From assembly GCF_008831285.2 (NCBI RefSeq), contig NC_045138.2, positions 32,275,934-32,339,933 of the forward strand: 64,000 nt of DNA, in the 5' to 3' direction. This DNA is from Nymphaea colorata (taxonomy: Eukaryota > Streptophyta > Magnoliopsida > Nymphaeales > Nymphaeaceae). The first letter of the stretch is position 1. Each line of letters begins with the position of its first letter. A program made the position numbers and the translations under genes. The notes beneath the pieces are model-generated. The model ran no database searches and had not been told where the DNA came from. It saw only the letters and a program-made list of their open reading frames with translations. This document shows positions 1 through 14,500 of the stretch, in pieces.

Positions 1-2000
1 ATCTATGGCACTCAAGGGGGCCCACCTTTTCAATGCTGTGGGACCCACGCATTTTGGCAGTAGGAGGACAGCTCTTTCGTTTCAATTTTTTCAAAAATCT
101 TCTATTTAATGTAATAATTTTTTCTTTTTGTTTTACCTGTTCAAGGGGCCCCACGATCTTTATGAGAACTGGGCTCCACATTCATTCATGAAAGGCTTGG
201 GGCAGCTGTGACTGCAATATACATTATTATTATGTATATATATACAACCTCTCTCTCTTAACATTTTACTCATGTATTATATCAGGTCGTTAAAAGAAAT
301 CCAAATGTTCAACAATTTCACTTCATATATACATATATATATAAAAGGTGAAATATTTTGACCATCGAAGGATGTGCTTTGAAGGGGTGGAGAACCTGAA
401 TCCAAGGATCCCATCCGCCTTCCATCCAAAGGCTGGTGAATCTGAACTGAGAAATCCAAGGTGCCTATACAAACACGCACTACATAGAGAATGAGACACA
501 GAGAGGGTCCTCTGATGATGATGTAAGAGTGAAGTTAATTAAAACATTGAATAGGAGGGCCTATTTAATCCATAATATTGACTAAATTCTAGCCATACCC
601 ACGCTCTCTCTCTCTCTCGCTCTCTCTCTACACACACACACCTTTATAGTATTTTTTTTTTTTTTTACTATGGTTGCATTTGTACTTATAGTCCCCTAAA
701 TAAACATGAATATACGGTAAAAAACGAACACATATAAATCAACCCTTCACTTAGAAGTTAAATGAACAGGTAACAAAATGGGACGGATTTTTCCGGCCTT
801 TTCCCCCTTCCTCTCGCACTTTATCTATGCTTCTTTTTGGTTTTTCATTTTTGCGACGACTGTCAACACCTAAAGATTTCTGAATTCTGGAAGAGAAAGG
901 TTTGAAAATTTAGTCCCGTTTTCAAACTAGTTTTACTCGAAAACTATAAAGATGCGTTTTCACAGAGGCTGGAATCTTGGAAGATAGGAACGTTTGAAAC
1001 TCTTTTGGAAGACTGTTGCACGAGAGAGAGAGAGAGAGAGAGAGATCCCTCTTCATCAACCTTCATACATACGAATTTTTTCGTGGTCGGCTTCCAATAA
1101 ATAGACCAAAAACTTGTAATCATAAAAATTGCTGCGGCCTTTTTTATATTTATGTGAAATCAGACATCCAGTTGCCCAGTTACTCATCTTGCTTAAAATA
1201 ATAAGATGAATGCATCTGTATGGTTTCATAATGAATATGAAAATATAATAATTGTGAACGGTAAGAAGGGAATACTCTTAAAGTGTCCATCGAGGAAGAC
1301 GCTAAAAGGGGGTCGCAAAAAAAGTAGGCGACTATCAGATGGGCACAGTTATCACAAGTATCCTTCTCAGTAGTGTCATTTCCGGCCCCAAATAATAGGT
1401 GGGCCGATATGGTTTTGCAATCAGCTATCATTTTACAGATGCGTTCAATTGTAAAAATTCTTTCAAGGTCCTATGATGTCTATGCCTTTTCTTCACTTGC
1501 AAAACTTTCGGAAAATTTGGTTTTTGTTTTTTCGATTGTTGATTTTATTTTTGATGATATAACAGTATTTCCAAGTTTCGTTCAAGATTTGAGGCGCCAG
1601 TCGATGTTCTCCATTTGAACTTATGTTACATATATGAAGCAACTCATTATTCTCAAAAACCCCTAGAAATTTATCATAGGAGCAGCAATTCATTATTTCA
1701 GAACCCCTATAGCAGCTGCGATTCCATTTGGTCAATGAGAGGAGAAAAACAAATGTGCTTTTGCAGATGGTGGTTCGTTGTGGTTTTTATGTCTAGAATG
1801 CGTGGACAATACCAAGATGAATAAATTAAAAAACCACCATTCAAGAGGAAATGGAAACAACAAACGTTCCGAACCATATATTTAGAGAAACTTGAGATTG
1901 TAGTTTCTGAATGAACAACCATAAATTGGAGCTCCCCTGCATAATGTAAAGAAGCATAGGCAAGATAGCCGAAGACAGACAATACTACCTATGTAAAGCT
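1..2000. other. Gene-free flank downstream of GIGANTEA
   Basis: No coding region, RNA gene or transposon with recognisable domains was found. The stretch is AT-rich with short simple repeats, for example a CT run near 605-630 and a GA run at about 1024-1046. Short open frames here are under 95 codons, lack recognisable motifs and overlap on both strands, so I treat them as chance. Confidence 0.5.
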
Positions 2001-2558
2001 TTTTATTGCCATTAGCAAATTAATGGACCATTTTTTAGTTAAGATCAACACAATCCAACATAAACACAAGCCAGAAGAGGCAAGGTATCGCCGAGACCCA
2101 ATTGCTGGTATTTAACCAATCTGAGATTTCCTTCCCAACTGCCGCATAACTAATCTTTTCCTCCTCCAGCTAAAAATTTCCTACTGCCATTTCATATTTA
2201 CAAGCAAACAGAACACAAAGCAATTCAGGAGGCCATGCGTATCTGCAATTGCAGCTTCGTATACAGTAGCTGGAATATGAACACAACACACAAATATTAC
2301 ATATACTCGAATGCCTGTCCGTAAATTAATAATGGAGTAAAGTATTTTACTGAAAAGAAATGCTAGCGCTTATTCCTAGGTCATGTAGTCTGTCATCAAT
2401 ATTACATATAACCACCTAATGCAGTCCAACAAGATCAGTACCAACTACCAATAAATGGGCTCCAAAGGCCAAGAAAATAACTTATGTGAAACTTCACACA
2501 TCTTGATCATGCAAGGTAGATGTAAGCAATAGCAGCTGAGAAAGCGTTTGAGAAGAAG
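2001..2558 (-). other. GI: Probable 3' UTR of GIGANTEA
   Basis: This lies directly downstream of the GI stop codon on the minus strand. A minus-strand AATAAA occurs at about 2001-2006, a plausible plant polyadenylation signal about 550 nt past the stop. The extent of the UTR is inferred; no transcript evidence is available here. Confidence 0.35.
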
Positions 2559-5500
2559 TCAATCTGGGAGAGCACAACCCAGCTCCTTTGCAGCAGCAGA
2601 AAGCAAAGCAAGGGTCAATCCAGCTGCACGCCTACTTTGTACCTCCCATGCTATGCATTTCTCTAGATCAGCGTGCCAATTGATGGTACCAATAGCTAAT
2701 TTACGATATGGAGGAACAGGAATTCCCCTTACATCCTCCTGCGCTGGAAAGGACTTGAGGGAATCAATATGTAAGATGTCCCGGAGAAGTGAAGTGCTCA
2801 GTGCACGCACATGTGCACTAGGATGAGACAAGCAGCAAACAGTTGCAGGAAGGCGACACTGCAATATTGTGGTCTCGGCATATAATCCACAAATTTGATT
2901 ACCACAGCATTACAAGCAGGAAATTAACTATAAATCAATTACCTTTAGCAAATTTGACAGGCCAACACCAATGGCAAATCCTGAATCTCCCAAATCGAAA
3001 GCTAGTTCAACTGTTCTAGCTGTTGCTTCCAAAAGCTGCTTTGTGTAGAAAATGGGTCTCAGAAATAAAAACCCAAAAAAAATAGTAAGATATCAAAAGT
3101 ACTTAATCTATGGAACATAGATGCTTGAACAAACATCATTTCAGTATACGAAAGAAACAGAAGAAACATGTTAAATTCTGAATGACAATACTTTCTAAGA
3201 ATGACCAGAATCCAGATTATGCAGTTTACTTGCAAGTCACTGTCAGATCAGATACAATTAGAGCTGTAATTGAAGCCCACCTCCAACTGTGGTAATGTAC
3301 AAGCTTCACCATCAACAAACATTCCATCAGTGGCATGAAGCAGAAGATCTGAGGCACTGGCAACAATCATCAATGCTTCCGGTATATCATGGTTTCTTAA
3401 AAGTTCAGCAAGTAAACTAACAATTCTTTGGTTGATTCTCAACATTTTCTGGCTTTGTTGATCATCTTTTGCAATCCAAGGTTGTAAATCCCTGTCCGCC
3501 TACAAAAGACAAGGTAACACTAGTCATCCAACTCAATACAAGACAAACAAAACTGCATGACAAATGGAAGCAGCAGTTAGTACATAGTGAAAATAACAAA
3601 ATAAAGACAAAAAAGGCTTGAAAAAGTTTAGAACCTGAAGAACAATGACTGTTGATGCTTTTACAGGAGAAGCCAACACCACATTGCACAACGCATCAAC
3701 TACCTAAAGCATGATCAAGTGGTTGGTTCATCCCCCCACCCAATACATAGAGGAAAAAGGCAAAAAAAGGGTAAAGCTGCATTAGTTTATAGCAATGCAC
3801 ATCACAGGAAAATGTAAGTTCATTATTTCTATCAATAACTGTCATGGAAAAAAGTTGTAGGACCGATAGTAAATCAAGTAACGATACTCACGTCCAACCA
3901 TATGCTAGCCCACAAAATTTGACTTCTAGGTGATTCTTCACCATAGGAACCTTCTTACTTTTGCACCAGACATTATGATATCAATGCATAACTAATGGCC
4001 TTCTAAAATCAAAGAATATTCATCATGGATAAGTGTCTTATCAGATCAAGTACTAGCACATACATATGTTGATCAGGAAAACAAGCTGAATGAATGAGAA
4101 TGTTTATTTGTATCAAATATCTTGAACTAAACTGGTGTCTGTACTGAGGCCAGGTAGACTTACTCAAGCTAGGGTTGCACAATGGGCAAGCCAACCCAGG
4201 GGTGATCCAGAACCCAGCCAATGTGATTGAGGCTTGGGTCAGCAATTAGACCTGACCGGGCCTACAACAGGTTTAAATGCATGACCAGACAAATTTTCGG
4301 GCATTGGGATGCCTAGCATATCAAATGGTCAGTAAGTGTATATAATATATATATATATAACTCAACAATATGTTGAGAAAACGTGCTGGTTTGAGATTTT
4401 CTGTATTTTGGAACTTTATTACTACGTAGTTATTTGAATTTTTAATTATTTACTAGACTCTTTATGTAAGGGGTTAGACATAACCCTAATTAGATCTTTT
4501 AATCTAGTCGAGGAGGAGGAGCCGATAGAGATGGCTCCCTTTTCTCTCTTTCTCTCCTCTCTAGCTTCTCTCGCTTATCCCTTCTTCTTTGTTCTTGCTC
4601 GTTTAACATTAAGATCAACATGGTATCAGAGCCAACAGTCTTGGATCCTACTGACGCTGTTTTAAGTTGCTGAGCCTTCTTCGTTCTCTTATCCTTCATT
4701 AACGCCTGGGTGCTGATAATCTTTCTTTTGGCTGAAAAAGGTTCTTCTCAGCCTGTCGAGGGTTAGGGTACTGATCACAAATAAGTCAACATGATCAGAA
4801 ACCCTAACACATGTTAACTAAGGTCGTTAGTGGAACTTCAAACATATTTGGATAGTTACTGATCGCTTAATCTCTGCCTGAAACTGTGCCTGTCGTGGAG
4901 TTGCTGAGATAAAAAGCTGCAGGTCAGAACATTGTTTGTAATTGGTGTCGTGTTGCTGTAATACAGGCATGATTGCAGTCTGACGTGGGTTAAGTTAATT
5001 TATGAGTTGGATTCACTGGGAGTTACTGGATACCTATTGTCTTTCATTCAAGGGTATTTCATAATTACATAAGGATTTGTTCATAGACATCCAGATCTTT
5101 CTTTCTTCGAAATTTTATCATGGTTGCTGTTGAAGTATGTATTGATGGGTCTTGGAACCGGGTCAGAACCTGGACCCGGTCCAAGCTGTAGCCCTAATTG
5201 GGCTTTACTTAAGTCTTTGTTGCCCTTTTTTGGGCCAGTGAATAAAAATTAAATGAGAGAGAGAGAAACCAGCTGCGAGTGAGCGCTGGATCCTCCTCTA
5301 ATCATGGTTTTTCCCTCGATTGAGGTTTTCCACATTACGATTTGTGAGTTCATCATTATTCAACATGGTATCAGAGCCAAATCTCTAAAGAAAAAAAAAT
5401 CGGTCGGTGTGATGTTTCGGTGGAGCTGGTGAAGCTCCCGTGGGCACCTGTGTGAAATTCCGGCGCCTCGCCCGCCATTGCAGTTGTTCGTTTTCATATT

Positions 5501-8500
5501 GAGGTCGTCCACTGTCGCCTGACTCCACCACGGAGGTTTGGTGCGTTCCCTGTAAAACTCTGCCGTGTCGACCGTGAAGCAATGTTTGATAAGCGATACG
5601 TGTCCGTATCGTACGCGTATCGTCCGTATTGTCCGATACGGGGCCGTATCGCACGATACGTGCGGTACACCCCCGTATCGTACGATACGGGTTAAAACAC
5701 ATTTTTTTTTTATTTTTGAAAGTTTAAACACTCCTCCCTCTCTCTCTTCTTATATTGAAAGACTCCAAGAGACATAGGAAGGGGCGATTTTGCTCATTTT
5801 CATAAAAAATAACCGAGGATTCATTGATTTGAGAGATATTATCATTGAATCATGAAAGATGGTAACTATATGTTTTAAACTGTGATGTAATCTAAGTCTT
5901 AAAACCCCAAGTCTTAAGGCTCTAAGTCCTAAGATTCTATAAAATTTTCAAGTTTAAAATTGTGATTGATGCTTATTATGTTATTTTGTATATCTAATTT
6001 CTTATTTTTGAATGTGTTGTTGATATACATGAATGTTTCTTATGTATGATGATTTTTTTTTATATTTGAATACCTTTTTCTTGATTTCTATTTGTTTGTT
6101 CATTTTTTCAGATTTTTAATGATTTTTTTCTATTTTTTATTTCTAAATATTTTTTAAAATTATAAAATTAATTTTACGATACGCTACGCTATGTTTGCGA
6201 TACGTTACGATATGGTGTATAGGTCGGCCCGACCGATACACGATACGCTACGCCTTTTATAACATTGCCGTGAAGCCTTGCGAAGTTCTGCTGTTTTTTT
6301 TTTCTCGTCTCTGCCAGATGCCAGACACCGTTGTTCGTTGTCTGCCGTCTCTCCCTGCTAGAGCAACTCTGTGCCACCGCTGCTCACTGGTGTGACTCTG
6401 CATATCGTCGTGGACGAGCCTGCGCCACTACACCGTTGCTGCTGCCCTCTGCATCACTGCCTGTGCTTCACAGTGTCAACTGGTTGGTTTCCTTTCTCAC
6501 GTCCACTGCTCAGGTACACAGGTCCTCCAGTGTTCCTTTTCTCCTCGACGCCATCGCCTGAACTGCCGGATCTGTCTGTTACTGTTGTATGCCATTGTCT
6601 GTTTTATCCCTCTGCTGTTGTTTGGAGTTGTTGCTCGAGCCATCTCACCTGCTGTTTGAGAGATGCCTCATGAGCTCCATGGTGAGTCCAAAAACCTGTG
6701 TGAAGCTTCTGCCCTGCGTGTGAGGCTTCTGCCGTGCATGTGAAACTTCCGCCCTTGTTACCTGTTTCTACTGTTATCTGTGTACAGTCGGCATCCCCAG
6801 TAGCCTACGCAGCTGTCGTCGCTATCTCCAGCCTTGTCTCCGTTGGGCAACAACTGTTGCTGCTGCCTGTTGGCGCTCCGTGTGTCTTCTTCTAGTGGTT
6901 TCTTATTTCTCATCTCTTGGTTGTTAAAGTTGTTGTGTTGTGATGGCTGAATCAGATGCATTGGCTGTGAGTACTGACTAGGCAGATGTCGGAGTCTACA
7001 AAACTGAAAATGTTCCCGTCCAAGTTACTACTTTACGTCTCACTAAGGATAATTATCTTCGTTGGTTCACTGCTATCACTATGGGGATAGCTGGTCAGGG
7101 CCAGATTGCCTATGTCAATGGGAAGAAGGGTGAACCACCTGAGAGTAGCCCAGCATGGGATACATGGTTTCTTGAGGACAACCAAGTAAAAACTTGGATT
7201 GTCAATTTTGTATCCTTCGATATTCAGCCTCTCATCCTTCGTAAGAGGACTGCGAGAGATATGTGAGTTATTTTAGAACAAATGTATGGCCAGAAGAAGA
7301 AGACAGTTCGAGTGTATCAACTGATGAAGGATGTCTATGCTCTACGGCAAAGGGATCTCTCCGTCGCAGACTTTTATGCAGCTTTAAAATCCAAATGGGA
7401 GGAACTCGACTACTATTCTGATGATACTTGGAAGACTAGATACGCTATGTAGCCAAAGAATGAGAGAATAGAATATTCTTATTCTTAGCCGGACTGAACG
7501 ATGACTTTGAAGGTATAAGGAGTCAAATTCTTAATTCAGAAGAATTGTTTAGTGTTGAAGATGTCTACTCCCGTGTTGAAGCTGAAGAACAAAGGCGTCT
7601 CGTTATAACGGGAAGAAAGGGAGATCATACCTCATATAATGAAAGGTCTGCTCTGGTTAGCCGTGCCCCTATGGGAGCCACCCGACCTCCTCGAAAATGT
7701 ACGCATTGCAAGAAAAACGATCATACCATGGAGTTTTGTTGGGACCTGCCTGAAAAGAAGAATAGTAGAGGGAGGTCTTCTGGTGGGAAGAAGCCTGTTT
7801 CTGATGCTACTAACCCTAATGGTGGGAAAACTCCTATCTCAGCTGAACAAATTCATGAGCTTCATGCATACTTAAGTCAGTTGATATCAGTCAGCTCGAG
7901 GCATCAGATGATGTGAACATTAACTGTGCCCTTGCTATTTCAAATGAAAAAGGTAATTCTTGTATGAGAGAATGGATTATTGACAGCGGAGCTACCCACC
8001 ACATGACTGACAATCCTAAGTTTTTTCACGAATATAAGTTTTGTTCAAGAAAGGAACGTGTTTCTCTTGCCGATGGTTCTTCTATTTCTGTAGCTGGGAA
8101 AGGGAGTCTCATTTTTAAACAAATTCCTTGTTCACAATGCTCTACATGTTCTGCATCTTCCCTTGAATCTATTATCTGTCAGCAAGATTACGAAAGAATT
8201 AAACTGCGAACTTATTTTTTGTACTGATCATTGTGTTTTGCTGCTATAGGACTTGGTGACAGGGAAGAAGATTGAGATTGGTTTGACTTCTGAAGGACTA
8301 TATTGTTTACCTGTGCGTGTTGCCACAGCTCTCATGACGGCGGTTAAAAAAACTAAGAAGAATAGAGAAGATTTCCTTCAGCTGTTTTTGTTTTGGCATG
8401 GACGCCTTGGGCATCTTTCGTTTGGAATTTTGAGACAATTAATTCCTAATTTGTGTTTTAATTTAGACATTAATATGATATCTTGTGATGTATGCCAGTT

Positions 8501-11500
8501 TGCCAAACATGTAAGGGCTTCATACCCTATATCACTCATTCTAATAAAGTTTTTCCCTTGATTCATTCTGATGTGTGGGGGTCCTCGGGCATTCCTTCTC
8601 GTCTTGGCTTTCAACACTTCGTGACCTTTATAGATGATTGTTCTCGCAATATTTTTGTTTACTTACTGAAAGACCATAGTGAAAGTTCTCCTTTTATAGA
8701 GACCTGCATTACTCTTGTGGAGACCCAATTTGAAAGTTCTGTTAAGATTTTTTGGTCTGACAATGCCCAAGAGTATATGTGTCAGTCTGTTGCTATGTCA
8801 CATGGATAGGGGTACGGGTATCTTATGGGTACGGGTACACGGATACGGCAATTTTCAAAATTTTAGGATACGCGAATACAGTGTTTTATATTCTAAAAAA
8901 ATAAAAAGGATAATAAAATAAAAAATCACTCTTACAATCTCATAAGTCATAAGAAAGAAAGTCTCAGATTATCAAACAAAACATTGTTCATGACCAATCT
9001 CATAAGTCATAAGAAAGAAAGTCTCAAACAAAACAAAGAATGTCGGGTTAGTAAAGTGGTTTGGATTGGGTCTGACCCAGACCCAATCCAAAACGCATCC
9101 TGCCGTGTCCAAGTGTCTGTATCCAGGTGTCGGAGTGTCGACACCGGTACGTGGCCCATTTTGCCGTGTCCGTGTGACATAGGTCTGTTGTTAATTTCTT
9201 TCGAAAGAGGGGAATTGTTCATGAGACAACTTATAGTTATACTCCCCCCCAAAATGTGAAGAGAGTCAAGTCACTGTTACAGATGTTCCGGAACATGAGA
9301 ATGATGAAGACTGTGGTCTAGGATTGTGGAGGAACGTAACCATTTATTTGGGCAGGTTTACTCTCGCCAAAGATTACCTATAGGTGGAAAGAATTCTACT
9401 CTCAGTCCCAATGTTACATCTTCCCTAGATGACCCAAGTCATTACCTAGAGGAGTCAGTTGAAAAGGAGTTTCAGATAGAAGTTGCTATTGAAGAGCTAC
9501 CTATTGCCCCAAGGAAGGGTGTCAGGTCATACTCAACACCCTATTGGTAACTTCATCTCATATTCTAAACTGAGCAAGGATTACAAAGGCTTTATATCAT
9601 CTCTTTCTTTGGCTGACTGAGAGTGATTCTAAGTGGACCCATGCAATGTGAGAAGAAATGGAAGCTTTGAATAGGAACGAAACATGGGAAGTGGTAAAGA
9701 TCCCCAAAGCAGCTCTTCTGGTCAGATCCAAATGGGTTTACACCATTAAGTATAAGCTAGACGGGAGTGTGGATAGGTACAAAGCTCGCCTCGTTGCCAA
9801 AGGATTCAGTAAAACATATATAATCGACTATTTGGAGACTTTTGCTCCTGTTGCTAAGATGAAGACCGTCAGAGTTATTATCTCTTTAGTTGTGATAAGA
9901 GAATGGAAGATGTATCAACTTGATGTCAAGAATGCTTTTCTGAATGGCGACCTTGAAGAAGAGGTGTATATGTGTATGCCCTCAGGATATGAGGAACCAA
10001 AGAAGATGCTGCAAACTGAGGAAGGCTTTGTATGGACTTAAACAATCTCATCGAGCATTGTTTGAACGCCTTAGGCAAGTTATGAGACGACATGGGTATA
10101 ATGAAGGAAATGAAGATCATATCATCATACGCTCTTTGTGAAGAGAAAAGAACATAGAGTTACTCTATAGTTAGTCAATGTTGATGATATAATTGTTACA
10201 GGTGACAATGAAGACAAAAAAGCAAGACTAAAGAAGCTATTGGCCGTTGAGTTTGATCTCAAGGACCTTGGCAAACTGAGATATTTTTTTGGTATTGAGA
10301 TTGCTAGATCAGGTACGAGCCTTGTGTTAAATCAACGAAAGTACACTTTAGACTTACTGAAGGAGACTAGAAAACTGGGATGTAGACCGGCTTCTACTCC
10401 TCTAGATACTGGGCACAAGCTTAGTATTAAAGTTGGAGAACCTCTTAGTGAAGTGGCCAAGGGGAGGTATCAACGTCTGGTAGGAAAGTTGATCTATCTC
10501 ACTCTTACTAGACATGATATCACCTCTGTTGTGAACGTTATAAGTTAGTTCATGGCTCCTACCGATGCTCACCTGAAGGCAGTTGACAGGATCTTATGTT
10601 ACTTGAAGAGGAGCCCTGGCAAGGGACTCCTATATGTGAAACAAGGGCCTCTCGAGATTGAAGGGTACTCTGATGCTGACTGGGCAGGCTGTGTTGAGAC
10701 TAGGAGATCAACCTCAGGGTGTATTTACTTGGGAGGGAATCTCATAGTATGGCGAAGTAAGAGACAAGATGTTTGTTCTCGTTCTAGTGCAGAGGCTGAA
10801 TACAGAACTATGGCTATGGGAGTGTCTGAACTATTGTGGCTGAAAGTGTTGTTGACTAATATTGGTATAGAGATTGAAGGGTCAATGAAGATGTATTGTG
10901 ATAACAAGTCAGCGATCAACTTGGCCAACAACCTTGTGTTACATGACCGAACAAAGCATGTTGAAATTGACCGTCATTTCATCTGAGAGAGAATTGATGT
11001 TAAAAAGTTTTGTCATACATGAAGTCTGAAGACCAAACTGTTGATGTTTTAACTAAAGCTTTACCTTCGACTCTGTTTGAGAAAAATGTATCCAAGTTGG
11101 GCATGTTTGATATGTATGCCCAACTTGAGGGGGAGTGTTGAAGTATGTATTGACGGGTCTTGGAATCGGGTATGGACTGGGACCCGGTCCAAGTTGTAGC
11201 CCTAATTGGGCTTTACTTAAGTCTTTGTTACCCTTTTTTGGGTCAGTGAATAAAAATTAAAAGAGAGAGAGAGAGAAACCAGCTGCGAGTGAGCGTTGGA
11301 TCCTCCTCTAATCGTGGTTTTTCCCTCGATTGAGGGTTTCCACGTTACGATTTGTGAGTTCATCATTATTCAACAGTTGCCAATAAATCTCTACAACAAG
11401 ATATGACTGAATCTGGAAATAAGCAGACTAATGCTAGTGCAGAGTACAAAGCTTTCTCAAATCCATTTTCCTTTGGATCTACTATCAAACTCGATGGATC

Positions 11501-14500
11501 CAAGTTTCCAACTATGATGTATAGGCTAGAACCTTCATGTTGTCAGTTGTTGGACAAATAAAGAAATATATTCTGGAAGAAGATGAGCCAATAGAGAAAA
11601 TCAGCAAGTATGCATGGTGGGAGGAAGAAAACAACATAATTACTGCTTGGCTTATGAATAGCACTCAGCCTCAAATTGTTGTTGGCTCTGCTACTATAGT
11701 ACAACTAAAGCTATGTAGAATGCTCTCCGGCAGCCGTACTCCCAAGACAAGAACATCAGCAAAATTCTACAAGCTCAGCAAGAATTGTTGCAAATACAGC
11801 AAGATGACATGAATTTAACTGAATATTTACGAAACTGAAGTTTGCTTATGAAGAGACGAATTTCGTAAAACAGAATTTAACTGAATATTTTACGAAATTG
11901 AAGTTTGCTTATGAAAAGATGAATTTCTTAAAACCTCCCTAAAGCATTGTCTCAAATCTCACATGGAGCAAATGATTGTTGTTAAATTTCTAGCAAGATT
12001 GTCATCAGATTACTCTGCAGCCAAGGCTCAAATGCTTATAGGATCAGAATTTCCCAATCTAGATGAGGCCTTCAAGGCTTCAACATTCTAAATAGATGGC
12101 TCTATGCAACTCTCTCACTATGCCAAGAGCTATGCTGGCAATGCTAATGCATATCTTGTCCCCATGGTATAGCAGGAGGAAGAACTATGTTGCAAGTGGC
12201 CAATAGAGATGGAGATAGATTTCAACAGGTTTGAACAGGTACATCAACCTCATATCCCAGACTGATCGAGCTTTGCTGCTGCACCCAAGGGCCGAATCTG
12301 ACACAAATTCTGGCCAAGGTTTCCCTTCAACTCACCCCAGGTTCTTAACTGTTTATCACATGCATAAAAGAATTTTCTATCTTCATCTGCAGAAGTTTTT
12401 TATCGTCCTTTGTAGGCTCCTTCTCGATCTTATTCAATTTTCTTCACTTTCCAGAACAACCTTCTTAATGATTGAAAGGGAATCACCCCAGAAGATGCAG
12501 TTTTCAATTGTTTTTGTGCTCATTACTTTCGCACAAGTGTAAATAACATTTTGCAACTGAATAGAAGCATAAAAAACTGAAATTAACACTTAAATAGTCT
12601 ACCATCCAACGTGAAAAAAAAAGGAACTATAAATCTTACAAATAGCATACTCGATTTTAGCCAGGCAAGATCAAGAAGACTGATGCCTGTGATAAAATGT
12701 AGCATGAACGGAGAGGGATATAAGTGAAAATAAATGAACCACGTTACAGAAAAATAATGACAAACTCAGTACTAAAGTACAATAGAATGCAGAGAAAGCA
12801 AAAACAGAGTCAGAAGGAAATAGTAGAAAGTGGACCTACATAGGGATCAAGGATATGCAATATAGATGAAAAAGCAGTCACAAGTACAAAATCCATGATG
12901 TGAAAGGCATGCAGCGCAAAAAAGGGAGCTACCTGCCTCCACCCTTGCTGGCCAGATGTACCTTCTACTTTCATTGGCATTTCAGGAGCACCAATCAACT
13001 TGTTCCAGAGTAAAGATACAACAGAAAAGCATAACTCCTGCTTCTCCGCAAGGACAGATCTTAAAAGAATTTGTGCTTTACAGCTGAATCCAGCATATCC
13101 ATCCATAGTTAAAAAATTAGCAAGATCTAATGCATCAACTGGAAGATTTGTCACAGTTTTTCTAGATTCATTTAGGATGACATTAGTCAGGAGTCTCGCC
13201 TTCCCAGATTTTAAGGATCCCTCCGTTGCAGTAACTTCTTTCCTCTTGGAGGAGGAAGATGCTGCGTTTTCTTTAGAAGTATCAGCATTTGGCCATTTCA
13301 ACTGTCTTTGCACTTTGTAGAAAACATTGGACACCTTCCTGTCTGGCACATGCAGCATGTGTGCCTCCAGTGATTCTGCCTTATCAACAATTGATGCAAC
13401 AGTTTTCCCATGAATGTCAATAAGGTGATAAAGTGAAGACGCTTTGTTGAATATCTCTTTATCCCATTTGCATCTCATTAGAATGGATAATGAATGCATA
13501 CAAGGCTTGGATCTTCTAAACAACTCGGAAACATGGGCAGCAACCATAGCAGCAGGGACTATCTCATTTGAACCATAACTCCATGAGGCGCCAATTGACG
13601 ATGGCTTCAGTGAAAAGAGGTCCTCTAAAATTCCTAAAAACCTACGGGTATGACAAACTGCTGGATACACATCATTTCTTAAATCAGAATCTGTTTCATT
13701 AATGTTTGCCATATTAAGTGTGCCTCTAGAACTAGACTGTATGTTATTTTGTGAAATAAGTGGAAACAACTGAAGCTCACACGCAAGAGCACAAGCTGCT
13801 GCAAGCACATAAGAGTCGAATGCAGCTACTGGTCCTTTCTTTTTGTTAGCATGACCTGGCTGTCCTCCATTAGAAGCTGTGTCAAGTGATGGACTTTCAA
13901 CACTCTGACCATTAGATGTACTTTTTGTTCCTTTTGGCAGAGCTTCATGACCAATACAACCTGCCAACACTACAAACAACAGACGGGAGGCAAGATCTGG
14001 TGAAGCATTTGACTCAACAAATAAAGAGTGGACCATCATGCGAAACTCCGCCAGAGCAAGATTTTTATGGTTTGACCCTTTTCTGTAATTAGCCTTCCTT
14101 GACTTTTCTGTGCTTTCCCATGAAGGATGCAGAGGAAATGTTCTTCTTAGAATTGCTTCAACCGTAGCAAAAAATATCCTCATTAGACATGCTTCAGCAG
14201 GACCACCTCTAGGCAGATATTCCAAGATTTTGAGAAGTGGAAGGTAAAGATTCCATGACAGAACTGGTGGCTGCAATGGGGTGGCAACCACAATTTCTGG
14301 CAAATCAATACTCGATGAACTAAGTGAAATTAAGCCATATGCAGCTTCCCAAATCGTACAAATTCTCCATTCAACCTCAGGACCATGGGCACAAAACAGT
14401 GATGCAATTCCTTGAGCTGTAGCTTCAATGGTAGCTTCCAATGCTTGAGATTCAGTCTGGTCGGATTGCTGAAGTGAAAGGGTTGGAAACAATTGATGAG

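Larger units (their letters stand above)
5128..11375 (+). mobile_element. Full-length but dead copia retrotransposon A in GI intron 10
   Basis: LTRs at 5128-5365 and 11136-11375 share TGTTGAAGTATGTATTGA starts and TTATTCAACA ends. The 5-bp duplication GTTGC flanks both sides (5123-5127 and 11376-11380). The primer-binding site TGGTATCAGAGCC is at 5366 and a polypurine tract (TTGAGGGGGAG) sits just before the 3' LTR. By eye the LTRs differ at about 6% of sites, so it is older than element B. The order gag, protease, integrase, reverse transcriptase, RNase H identifies Ty1/copia. Stops, frameshifts, a loss in the integrase C-terminal region near 9260-9330 and two nested MITEs make it non-functional. 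Confidence 0.93.
4371..12235 (+). mobile_element. Copia-type retrotransposon remnant I, split by element A
   Basis: A 249-bp LTR (4371-4619) starts TGTTGAGAAAACG and ends GATCAACA. It is followed at once by a primer-binding site TGGTATCAGAGCC (4620-4632) and leader sequence to 5127. Element A then interrupts it with a GTTGC duplication. The interior resumes at 11376 with a copia gag-like region (about 11400-12230) that has words such as KLDGSKFP and [15 protein letters not shown], broken by several stops. No protease, integrase, reverse transcriptase or 3' LTR follows, so the element is truncated. It has plus orientation, opposite to GI. Confidence 0.75.

Noticed and set aside
13000-13320. 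106-codon plus-strand frame inside GI exon 10
   Set aside because: It is the reverse-strand shadow of the conserved GI coding sequence.
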